Source: an uncultured bacterium (GTDB lineage Bacteria > Patescibacteriota > Gracilibacteria > Absconditabacterales > Absconditicoccaceae). Taken from it: 64,000 nucleotides of DNA. Numbering within the stretch: position 1 is the stretch's first letter; each line of letters starts with the position of its first letter. The translations under genes and the position numbers were made by a program. Shown in pieces: positions 33,914-46,747 of this stretch. Location of the stretch: NCBI GenBank assembly GCA_947169045.1, contig CAMVOC010000005.1:1-64000 (forward strand), given 5' to 3'. The notes under the pieces were generated by a model. The model saw only the letters and a program-made list of their open reading frames with translations, was not told where the DNA came from and searched no databases.

Positions 33914-35755
33914 ATGTCTTTAACTATGAAAAGGTATCGATACTTGATTGTATTCTGATTTTTATTCCTTTGAGTATTGGCATATTATTGAACGTATAGA
34001 GTGATTTCTATCAATATTTGAAACAAATGAGAGGTCACAACTGATTATTTTGATATTGAGAACACTATTGATCTTTTTGATACGACTCAAGTTCATGAAA
34101 TTAAAGTCCTCATGACTGAAGAAGAATATCAAGATATGATTGATACGTACGCCAATACTTCGGAAAAAGATTGGTACAAAACGGACGTCATTATCGATGG
34201 CGTACTGATCTCCGATGTAGGAATCAGGCTTAAATGAAACTCTTCTTTGAGGGGGATGTGAGCTGATGGAAAGGGATGAGGGCCTAGTTTTGAGGGGATG
34301 GACCGCTGAAAAGGAAAGAATAAAGATTGAAAAAATAATATGATGTGATGAGCTCACGGAAATATGAAAAGATGAGGACCGTGAGGATGATTCCCTTGAG
34401 GTCAGAATTCATCTTGAAATAAGCAAAATCTGCCTGCAGGTGCTCCAGAATGACGAGAAGATATGCCATTCCCGTGAGCATTTGAGGGATGAAGCTTCGG
34501 ACCTTGAATGATGAGCGGAGATAGCATCAATTATGATTCCCAATTGCCGTTATTTATCAAATTTAATAAATACGTAGATCAGACTTATCAATGACATGAA
34601 ATGATTTCATTACGTGTCGGAGGAATGGGATCAGATGCTACTTTATTGGCTGAGCCTTACTCCTATGAGCTCTATCAAGAAGTCTGACAACCTGCACCGG
34701 ATTCATCCTATGGTTCTGTGCAAATCGATTGAAAAGATCCAGAATTATTTATTATTTCTGAATTACCAGAGGACTCCTATTATATTCAGAAGTGGTTTGG
34801 AGATGACAATGGAATCTTGTATAAAGCTGGGAACTTTGTGAATTTTGGGTATTTAGGAGAGGATCCTACGTTGTATGCGGAATATTTTACTCAAAAAACC
34901 AGGGTAAACGACTATGATCTTTCGCCATTGATTAGGATGTTAAAATTTGTTACGGAATCTGACGATGAGGATTTTGCAGAGCATATTGATGATTATATTG
35001 ACGTAAAATCAGTACTTACTTTGCTAGCAATTGATGATTTCGTATGAAATAGTGATTCTTTCGGTGGTATGTGAAGCAACTATTATTTGTATTATCACCT
35101 ATGAGAACAGAGATTCTATCTTTTGACTTGGGATCAGAATTTAGCTTTTGGTTGAATGGGTGGTTGATTCGGTTGAGGAGGTTTTGGATGAATGTCGTGA
35201 TTCACTATGTGATCGTGAATGAATTTCGGTAGTGGTGGACAAGCCTTCCCTAACTCCTCTTTATCAAGAGGGGAACAGGATACCTCTTTGACAAAGGAGA
35301 CGGAGAATTCGTCTAACTTCCCTCAGAATGACAGAAACAATATGCAAATGCCACCAGATTTCGCATGATGAGAAATGCCAGGAAATTTCCCTGGGTGAGA
35401 GTTCCCATGAGGAGATATGCCAAACTTTCCATGAGGGGAAGGATTTGAATTCCCATGAGGTGATTTCCCTTGAGGAGGATCTTGAGATCAAAAATGATGA
35501 TTCGGTATGAATGGAAGCAATACGTTGAAGACGCGTTTGTTAGAGAATGAGAAGTTTAAGGCTATGTACGATGAAATTTATGCGCAGATAGAAGAAATCG
35601 CATTAAATTCTAGCTTTTCAAGCAATTTCTTTAGCACGTGGAGTACTGTTTTCTACAATTATCATGGAGATAAAGAATTAGTCACAAAAAGTAGTTATGA
35701 TCAATGATTGGAAAAGTTAAAAAGCTATTTGGAGAATAAGAAAAAGAACGAGTAA
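33914..35755 (+). CDS. CotH kinase-family protein
   Basis: VHEIKVLMTEEEYQDMIDTY, GVLISDVGIRLKGNSSLRG, LLTWDQNLAFG; Gly-rich loops encoded largely by TGA. Confidence 0.85.
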
Positions 35756-35778
35756 TATCGTTCTCTAAATATTAAAAA

Positions 35779-35806
35779 ACTGTCCGAGCATGGGCAGTTT
35801 TTTTGA
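35779..35806 (+). terminator. Terminator after cotH-like gene
   Basis: AACTGTCC-GAGCAT-GGGCAGTT-TTTTT. Confidence 0.85.
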
Positions 35807-36001
35807 TTATTTGAAAATCCTGTTTATTTACCCTAAACAAAAAATTAGCAGGCGCTTTAGGGTGTCTGCTTTTTTAATTCTCTTGAGAAAGATGGTTTCC
35901 ATCGAAAAAGTGTTGATTTTCTCTTGTGATTTTGTTTAATTTTTTTAATCTGGTTTAGATATGGAAAAGAATTATTAAATTTTAATTAATTTGTTAATAT
36001 A

Positions 36002-36709
36002 ATGATTGATGGAGAAAAAATTAAATTTATATGAAAAATAATAGAGCCATTGGATTATTACCAAATCCAACCTCTTTATATGTGATTTTTAAAATGAAAA
36101 TTGGTTACAGAAAATAGGATTTCTACAATTGAAAAAGAAATTTTTACAAATTGAACTAATAATGGGTATAAAAATGATGATATATTACTCTGAATTTCTT
36201 ATTTAAGAGAAATAGCAGAGGATTTGAATAAAAACGATGAATGTTGATACATATATAATCATGTAGATAAAAACATAATGAAAAACTTAAATGTTAATGT
36301 ACTTGTTGAAATTTCCATGTATATAGAATATGGTAGTGATGAAAGCTGTACAAAGAGAGAATTGTTATGATACATAAAAGAAGAGAGTCGATATATACAA
36401 AGAAAATTCTGAAAATCAGAAGAAGATGTAAAAAATATATTTGAGTATATAAAAGAATGAGCGATGATTTGAGCTGTTGAAGATATGGAAAATTCTCGAG
36501 GTATTGTGCATGATATATTGAGAGATGATGCAGATGAAATACTTTCTAAGTATAAGGCACTTTACGAAAATAAATGAAGTTCTAAATCTGATTTTGATTT
36601 ATTAAATAAAAAAATTATAGAAATATGAATATCAAATTGAGAAAAAGAGAGTTTTATAGAGAGTTTTTGAATTGAAGAAATAGAAACTGTGGCTAAATAT
36701 CGGTATTAA
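36002..36709 (+). CDS. Hypothetical protein (not in ORF track; many TGA codons)
   Basis: 236-codon open frame with TGA=Gly, preceded by AATATAAT. Confidence 0.6.
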
Positions 36710-36734
36710 TATTTATCATCTAAGCAAATAAACT

Positions 36735-37478
36735 ATGCACGAATACATCAACCTAACAGCAGAAAATATTGATAAAGAACATATCTGCTGTGCTATCTGA
36801 GATCCAAAACATCAATGTGGAGTAGATAAGAAGAAAGAACGAATTAAATCTAAATTGAAGGACTGACATGTTTTCAGGAAGCTCAATGATAGAGGAAAAA
36901 TGTTTATTGAGTATGAACCGATTGAAACTGCACGAGTACCTATTATCGGTCAGAATTATGAATATATTTACTGTCTGCGAGTGGCTGGAAGTTTCAAAGG
37001 AAAATGAATTGGGAAAGAGCTCCTGGAATATGCGATAAATGATGCGAAAGAGAAGAAAATGAGTGGAGTTTGTACTCTCGTATCCAAAAAGAAAAAGCCT
37101 TTCCTTGGTGAAAAGAAATTCTTTGAACATTTTGGGTTTAAGGTGGTAGATAGTATAGCTGATTACGAATTGTTAGCATTAGAATTTGATAAATCTGAAA
37201 CTCCAAAATTCAACGATAATGCAAGGAAAATGAGGATAGATAGTCAAGATTTTACTATCTATTATACCAATGAATGTCCTTATGTAGAATATGAAGTCCA
37301 AGAATTATCTGATTATGCAAAAGAAAAGAAAATAAATCTGAATTTTATCAAGATTGATAGTTTGGAAAAAGCAAAGAATGCTCCATGCATTTTCAATAAT
37401 TGGGCAAATTTTTATAAATGAGAATTCATTTCAAATACGATATTAAATGCTAATTCATTTGAGAAATTGATTAAATAA
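36735..37478 (+). CDS. YoaP-like GNAT N-acetyltransferase
   Basis: NLTAENIDKEHICCAI, GKMFIEYEPIETA, GSFKGKGIGKELLEYAI, YYTNECPYVEYEV. Confidence 0.85.
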
Positions 37479-37573
37479 AGATATTTTAATATCTTTAAAT
37501 TTCTCTTGCATTTAATAACAACATATGTAAAACAACACTTGTAAAACGTTTTATTTTTTATCTATTTTTTACT

Positions 37574-37846
37574 ATGAGTTGCAAAAAATGTCATTGAGAA
37601 AATGTGATTAAATACGGTAAAACTAGCCGTACTCAAAGATATCTCTGTCATGATTGCAATTCAACATTCACAATCTGATGAAATAAAAAAGATTACTCTG
37701 ATGAGTTTATCGATAATGTTATGGATGAATATTGTCATGAGCATAAATCAGCTAGAAAGGTTTTAGATGAATATAAAATTTCATCAAGAACTTTAATAAA
37801 GTGGAAGAATAAACATCAGGAACATTGTGATAAATGTAAAAAATAA
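37574..37846 (+). CDS. InsA/IS1-type zinc-ribbon and HTH protein, orphan
   Basis: CKKCHGENVIKYGKTSRTQRYLCHDCNSTFTI then HTH-like ARKVLDEYKISSRTLIKW; no DDE transposase adjacent. Confidence 0.6.
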
Positions 37847-37875
37847 AAACTCATTTAATTATTATCTAATTGCCC

Positions 37876-38667
37876 ATGAATTACTTTTATGGTTTTTTAG
37901 CTATACTCTTAGTTAGTGTAATAGCTTTAATTTGAATCTTTGCTGTTTGATATCCAATGGCAAAATTAAAGAAAGTTTTAGTGTGTTTTATGGCTTTTTC
38001 TGTTGGTATTTTATTATGAGATGCATTTCTACACTTACTGCCAGAAGCTGTTGAGGAATATTGATTCAACGCAACTATCTCATGGTGAATTATTTGATGA
38101 ATATTTATCTGATTTATTATTGAAAAAATATTAACTGTTAAACGTGCAAATAAAGAAAATGAAGTAAAAACATTTGCATGGATGAACTTAGTCTGAGATA
38201 TGGTTCATAACAGCATTGATTGAATCATTATTTGAAGTGCATTTATAGTAGATGTTCACTTATGAATAGCAACTACTCTTGCTGTTATTCTTCATGAGAT
38301 TCCACAAGAAATTGGAGATTTTTGTGTATTGGTTCATGGTTGAATGGAAAGAAAAAAAGCATTACTTTATAATTTCTTAACAGCATTAACTGCATTTATA
38401 GGATTATGAATTGCTTATCTTCTTGATATGTATGTTGAATGAATATCTCAGGTATTAATGCCTATATCAGCATGATTATTTATTTATATTGCTGCATCAG
38501 ATATGGTTCCAGAATTACATAATGAAAGCAATCTAAAACATTCAATCTTCTTAGCTATCTGATTTGTTGTAATGTATTGATTAACATTAACTGAATGAGA
38601 AGAGCATCATCATGGACATGATGAAGATCATGATCATCATAGTGAAATATATGCAGAATTAAAATAA
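37876..38667 (+). CDS. ZIP family metal transporter
   Basis: GDAFLHLLPEA, MNLVGDMVHNSIDGIIIGSAF, LAVILHEIPQEIGDF, His-rich C-terminus. Confidence 0.9.
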
Positions 38668-38798
38668 TGAATAGAGCTGCTTAATGAAAAACAAAGGAGA
38701 GACTTAATTCTCTCTTTTTTATATTTTTATATTGTTATTTTATCAGATTTTTTTAATGTAATTATTAGTTTAAATATTTATTTTCTAAATATAAAAAA

Positions 38799-39341
38799 AT
38801 GACTATTTATGATTATGAAATTACCAAAAGAGATGGAAGCTCTATCAAAATGGAAGATTTTAAATGAAAAGTTTTAATCATTCTGAACACTGCTACATGA
38901 TGTGGATTCACTCCACAGTACGAATGATTGGAAAATCTTTATAAAAAATATCATGAGAAATGATTGGAAATTTTGGATTTTCCTTGTGATCAGTTTGGGC
39001 ATCAAGCTCCATGAAATGATGATGAAATCCACCAATTCTGTACAATGAAGTACAATACGACTTTTGATCAATTTTCTAAAATTGAAGTTAATTGAGAGAA
39101 CGAAAGTCCTCTATTCACTTATCTAAAACAGCAGAAATCTGATGATGAAATTAAGGGATTAAAAAATAAAACCATCATGTTGTGAGTAAAAAATATAAGT
39201 TCAACTTGCAAAAACAAATGAGATATAATCTGGAATTTCACTAAATTTTTGGTAGATAAAGATTGAAATGTAGTGAATAGATATAGTCCTACTTATGTAC
39301 CATGAGATATGGAAGAAGAAATCCAAAAATTATTAGGATAA
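38799..39341 (+). CDS. Glutathione peroxidase family protein
   Basis: [46 protein letters not shown]. Confidence 0.88.
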
Positions 39342-39386
39342 TTGAATAAAAATCTGATTTTATTTTATTCTTTAATTTTTACTATT

Positions 39387-39641
39387 ATGGAAAAGCCTAT
39401 TTGTCAGAGCTGCGGAATGCCTATTGAAGAACCTGAACAATTTGGTACGAATGCCGATGGAAGTATGAATCAAGATTACTGCATTTATTGCTATAAAGAT
39501 GGAAAATTTATTGATGATGTGAGTATGGAAGAATATATTGATATGTGTGCTCAATATGGAGAGCAGGCCTGAATGACTAATGAAGAAATGAAAGAATATT
39601 GCACGAAACTTTTCCCAACTTTGAAAAGATGGATGAAATAA
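39387..39641 (+). CDS. Zinc-ribbon domain protein
   Basis: MEKPICQSCGMPIEEPEQFGTNADGSMNQDYCIYCYKDGKFI. Confidence 0.82.
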
Positions 39642-39943
39642 ATCCATTACAGGCGATTCTTATTTAATAAGGAAGATTATTCAAAAAATGCTAGTCCCTT
39701 TCGAGCCAGCATTGTTTGCCTTTTCGTTATCCTACATCTCATGAAAAAAACCTACTACTAGGTACTCTTTATTATAAGTCATTTACCTTAAATAAACCTT
39801 AAATTTATAATCTCTGTTAAGAACTTTATTTCTGATGATTTTAATACTTCGTGATGTCCTCGTTGGCGTTGAAAGCCATCAGCTTTTTTTGCTCTTTTTT
39901 TTGTTTTTCTCTCTTGAAATTCTTTGTCGTTTGTATATGATAG

Positions 39944-39968
39944 TATCACGTATCGTATGTATGTGATA
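39944..39968. promoter_or_regulatory. Inverted repeat TATCAC-N13-GTGATA upstream of groES
   Basis: Perfect 6-bp half sites in the groES leader; no CIRCE sequence seen. Confidence 0.35.
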
Positions 39969-39991
39969 TTTATTTCTTAATTTTTATACTC

Positions 39992-40282
39992 ATGCTTCAA
40001 CCTTTAGAAGATCACATCTTGATCAAGCCTCTCATGGAGGAAACTAAAACAAAAAGCTGAATCATCCTTCCTGATTCCAAGGAAAAGCCAAAGAAAGGGG
40101 AAGTTGTCGCTATTGGAAGCGGGAGAATCCTTGATAATGGACAGAGAAGTCCTATTGATGTCAAGGTAGGTGATATGGTGTACTTTACCCAGTATGCACC
40201 TGATGAAATCGAAGTTGATGAAGGATCTGAAAAGGTAAAGTATTTGGTGATTAAGCATAGTTCACTCTTGGCAAAAGAGTAA
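39992..40282 (+). CDS. groES: Co-chaperonin GroES
   Basis: [51 protein letters not shown]. Confidence 0.93.
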
Positions 40283-40309
40283 GCGTCTTTTATTTTTTAT
40301 CTGTTATCT

Positions 40310-41008
40310 ATGATGAAAGCAGTATTTTCGAGCAAGAACTGTGTCTCCTCTGCTCCATCGAAACGTTGTCATTGTATGCTCGTGACAGGAATTACCCTCG
40401 CTTTTGCTCTGCTTTTTTGAGCTGTTTCGTTTACCTCTGCGACTTCTCTTGCAGATGCTATTCAATGGTGATATGATCAGGGATTAACGAAATATTCTAC
40501 GAGTTCTAGTTTTAGGGCTTATGATACGATGAGGAGAGACGAGGCTGCAAAGTTCTTTGTGGAGTTTATGGATGCGTGAGATTATCGTAATTCCATTTAT
40601 ACTCGTGGGGACTGTTATTTCTCTGATCTTAGACGAGCTAGTTCAGACTTGTTGGATTATATTTCTGATGCTTGCCATTATAATATTGTTAGAGGTTCAA
40701 ATGGTAAGTTCTTACCTGATCATTCATTGACCAACGCTCAAGCAGTAACTATTGTGGTGAGAATTATTGATGGATGGCAGTCAGAATCTGGTGGTACTCA
40801 TTGGGCTGACAAGTATTACAAAAGAGCAAAAGAACTCTGACTGGATATCTCGAGATTCTCTGCAAAGGATAATCCTGCGACGAGAGGAAATGTGATGATG
40901 TTGGTATACGATGCAGCACATGGAGGAGATTCTTCCACTTGGGAAAGTAGCGGAGATAAGGATTTTGATAAGATTTTGAAGTCTTTAACTGATATTTTAG
41001 ATGAGTAA
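40310..41008 (+). CDS. Secreted S-layer-homology-like protein
   Basis: Signal peptide; MRRDEAAKFFVEFM, FSDLRRASSDLLDYISDACHYNIVRGSNGKFLPDHSLTNAQAVTIVVRI. Confidence 0.75.
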
Positions 41009-41013
41009 GTATA

Positions 41014-43028
<2,015 letters not shown>

Positions 43029-43049
43029 TAGTGTACACTTTTATAAAAA

Positions 43050-43078
43050 GGGACATCAACGCGTGGTGTCCTTTTTTT
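43050..43078 (+). terminator. groEL terminator
   Basis: GGACATCA-ACGCG-TGGTGTCC followed by T7. Confidence 0.8.
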
Positions 43079-43208
43079 GTGTTAAGAAATTTGCAAAATA
43101 TTCTTGGATGCGTATACTTATGATAGGGCGTAATATCTGCTTACCCCTTGTATGAAAATATGGATATTCCAGTTTATATCAGCCTTTTATTTCTTTATTT
43201 TCTTTATT

Positions 43209-44639
43209 ATGCAGGCAAAAGATCTTCTTTCTACACTTAACGATCATCAACTCGCCTATGTTAATTTGGATTTACCGAATCCTAAAAATGGGGATTATAT
43301 GCTCGCTTCCTTTCATCTTGTCCCAGGGAAGAATCTCAATATTTTGCAGGCAGCATGTGAAGTTTCTGCTGAATCTAGTACGGGAACTAATTTCCTCGTA
43401 CAAACAGAAACTGCTTATTCTAAGCTTCTTAATGCGCTCGTCTATGATATTGATATGAAAGATAACATTGTAAAAATCGCGTATCCTCGAAGATTATTTG
43501 ATCGTGGTGGAAATGTGCAAAATATTATGACCTATATCGCTGGGAATATTTTCGGAATGAAGGAAATTAGTGCATTGAAACTGCTAGATGTTCGATTTCC
43601 TCCTGTGATGTTGGAGCAATATGATGGACCAAGTTATACTCTCGATGATATGAGAAAATATCTCAACGTGTATGATAGACCTATTTTAGGAACGATTGTT
43701 AAGCCAAAAATGGGGCTTTCCTCTGCTGAATATGCTGAAGTATGTTATGATTTTCGAGTGGGAGGTGGAGATTTCGTAAAAAATGATGAGCCTCAGGCGG
43801 ATCAAGACTTCTGTCCTTATGATAAAATGGTTGCTCATGTAAAACAGGCAATGGACAAAGCAGTAAAAGAAACCTGACATAAAAAAATACATTCTTTCAA
43901 TGTTTCTTCGCCTGACTACGATACAATGATTGCACGTTGTGAAATGATTAGAAACGCTGGATTTGAACCAGGTTCTTATGCCTTTTTGATCGATGGAACG
44001 ACTGCAGGATGGATGGCTGTTCAGACGTTAAGAAGAAAGTATCCTGATGTCTTTATTCATTTTCATAGAGCTGGACACGGAGCATTTACTAGACCAGAAA
44101 ATCCTATTGGGTACTCTGTTTTGGTGCTTTCTAAATTTGCAAGATTAGCGGGAGCAAGTGGTATCCACACGGGAACTGCAGGAGTAGGAAAAATGGCTGG
44201 AAGCCCAGGAGAAGACATTACTGCAGCTGACGAAATTCTACATCTTTTCAAGTCTGGACACACGTTTGAGCAATCTTGGGCAACGATTCAAATGAACGAT
44301 GAAGATTTTGTAACTATTGAAGCTTTAGATGCTAAAAATCAGGAAATTTTGAAAGATGACAGCTGGAGAGGAATCAAAAAATGTTGTCCAATTATTTCAG
44401 GAGGGCTTAATCCAACTCTTCTAAAACCTTTTATTGATCTTATGGGAAGCGTCGACTTTATTACCACAATGGGAGCTGGAGTTCATGCCCATCCAAGAGG
44501 AACAAAAGTCTGAGCTACTGCTTTGATTCAGGCTTGCGAAGCATACAAAGCAGGTATTGATATTCACGAATATGCAAAAAATCACAGCGAATTAGCAGAA
44601 GCTATCGAATTTTTTGAGAAAAAAGGTAAGAAGAAATAG
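43209..44639 (+). CDS. RuBisCO large chain, form II/III-like
   Basis: GTIVKPKMGL, GGGDFVKNDEPQ, HFHRAGHGAFTR, HTGTAGVGKMAGSPGED, ISGGLNP. Confidence 0.95.
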
Positions 44640-44643
44640 TTTT

Positions 44644-45888
44644 TTATTCTTCTTTTCCAATCTGCTCGATTTTTACTCCGATTTCTTGTAATTTTTGCAC
44701 GATATTGGCGTATCCTCTTTCAATAATGGATTCGTTGGTAACAAATGTCGTCCCTTCTGCCATTATTCCCGCCAAAATCATTGCAGATCCTCCTCTGAGA
44801 TCGGTACTGGAAACGTATCAGCCTTTTAATGCTGTTGGTCCCAGAATTATTGCTTGGTGTGGATTAAGGATTTCTATCTTTGCACCGAGGTTTTCTAGTT
44901 GATTCAGGTAACCAAACCTTCCTTCGAATAAGGTTTCAAAAATTTTGGAGACTCCATGACATTGCGTCAAGAGCGTCGCGAAAACTGATTGCAAATCTGT
45001 TGGGAATCCAGGAAAAATGAAGGTTTGCATTTTCGTTGCTCTATAATTAGCTTTATTGTAAGAATCGACTTTCAAAGTGTGTTTATCCAGAACGCGGAAA
45101 TTGATGCCAATTTTATCCGCTAGATTATACATTGCAGACAGATCGTCTACATTTACATTGTTGATGGTTAATTCAGCATTATCTGCACCTGCTCCAATTG
45201 CAAAAAAGGTCCCAGCTTCGATATAATCGCTCACGATTTGGAATTCTTCGTTTTGTATTTTCAATGCTTTCACAGGTTTAATTTTCAAAGTGTGGTCGAT
45301 TCCTCGTGTAATTTCTGCGCCGAGATTTTGTAAAAATTCTACAAGATTTTTCACGTGAGGCTCTGTAGCGACTTGATAGATCGTAACTTCATAGTCTAAA
45401 TCAGGTAAAAACGTCAAATACGTAATCAGGGCTTCAATTGTCGTCACGGAGAATTCTTGGAGCATAATATTCCTTTTTGGCATTCAGATTTTTTTGTAGA
45501 CTTTGTAGTCTCCATTGCAGCTTACACTTATTCCTGCTTTAAATAATGCGTCATCAAAGGCGTCAAGCGGTCTTTTCCCAATATTACATCCTCCAGTTCC
45601 AATAAATCTCACTTCTCCATACTTGATCAAACCAAGAGGAATGAGGAGAATTGAAGCTCTAAATTTCTTTGCTAAGTCATTGGTTAGGTCAAAATAGGTA
45701 TTTGACGTCTTCAGTGCTGTTTCTGCTAACGCTTCGAGGTTTCTCACGTCGGAAATGTGCGGAATATTGAGTAAATGAACTTTTTTATCAATGATATAAT
45801 TTGCAGCTATGATAGGCAGAGCCGCGTTTTTACTACCAGAAATGGCAACTTCTCCTCTAAGATTAGGAGAGTAAGAAATTTTGTACAT
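44644..45888 (-). CDS. murA: UDP-N-acetylglucosamine 1-carboxyvinyltransferase
   Basis: SGSKNAALPIIAA, SDYIEAGTFFAIGA, FPTDLQSVFATLLTQ, LRGGAMILAGIMAEG. Confidence 0.93.
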
Positions 45889-45973
45889 GAACGTAAAAGG
45901 TAGATAAAATTTGCTTCTTTATGGGCTATTTTAAGGATTTAAGCTAGCATTGCAAGGAAGGACAAGCTTCGTT

Positions 45974-46525
45974 TTACATCATTCCAATCACTCGTTTGAT
46001 CACTTCTCCCATATTTTGTTCTGTTATGTTTCCTTGGTATTTCCCTAAGGTTTCCTTGATTTGTTTGGTCTCGTATCCTAATCCTTTCAGTGATTTGATA
46101 ATTGTTTTACTCAGCTTCTGATCTATATCCATTGCTGATATCTGCTTCAAATCTATGTGATCTTTGAGTTCTAGAATCAGCTTTTTTGCACTTTTTGGCC
46201 CAATCCCAGGGATTGACTGGAAAAATTTGGTATCCATTGCCTGTACCGCGTTTTTGAGTTCTTGTGCATCGTATCCAGAGATGAGCATTGCAGTCTTCGT
46301 TCCAATGCCATTGATTTTGATAAGAGATTCAAAAAGCTGTTGTTGCTCTATCGTATCAAATGCGAAATATTGGATAGTTTTCTTCTTATCGTCCAGATGA
46401 GGATAGAGAAAAAATTCTCCTTCCGCTTTATTTCCTAGATACATCACCTGAATACCAAAGGAATCATTTTGTAAAATGCAAGTACCTGCATAAGAAGTGA
46501 TTTTCCCAACAAAATAATGAAACAT
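45974..46525 (-). CDS. ruvA: Holliday junction branch migration protein RuvA
   Basis: LIKINGIGTKTAMLI, SIPGIGPKSAKKLILELKD, SLKGLGYETKQI. Confidence 0.93.
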   Translation of the reverse strand: MFHYFVGKITSYAGTCILQNDSFGIQVMYLGNKAEGEFFLYPHLDDKKKTIQYFAFDTIEQQQLFESLIKINGIGTKTAMLISGYDAQELKNAVQAMDTKFFQSIPGIGPKSAKKLILELKDHIDLKQISAMDIDQKLSKTIIKSLKGLGYETKQIKETLGKYQGNITEQNMGEVIKRVIGMM

Positions 46526-46599
46526 CGGTGCCGATTAATGATAAAGTGCTACGTGTTACTGTATGATGTTGAGAGGGAATTTCAAGAGGTTTTCGAATG

Positions 46600-46681
46600 A
46601 AAAAAAAGACTTTCAGATGAAAAGTCTCAAGAAATAGAGCATCAGTATTCTTTATTATACTCGAAATTTTAAAAAAGTCAA
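46600..46681 (-). ncRNA. Candidate ~48-nt small RNA unit upstream of ruvA
   Basis: Minus TTGACTTTTTTAAAATTTCGAGTATAATAAAGAAT, terminator GACTTT-TCATCTG-AAAGTC-T7. Confidence 0.45.
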
Positions 46682-46747
46682 TAGAAATTTCAACGGGACT
46701 CCTCTGTTATTGTTTATTTTCAGCTTCAAATCCCTATATTTACATAC

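Noticed and set aside
38880-38910. TGA next to Cys in the glutathione peroxidase active site as selenocysteine
   Set aside because: The catalytic position is the TGT Cys after the TGA (NTAT-TGA-CGFTPQ); TGA aligns with the residue before it and is Gly as elsewhere; no SECIS considered necessary.
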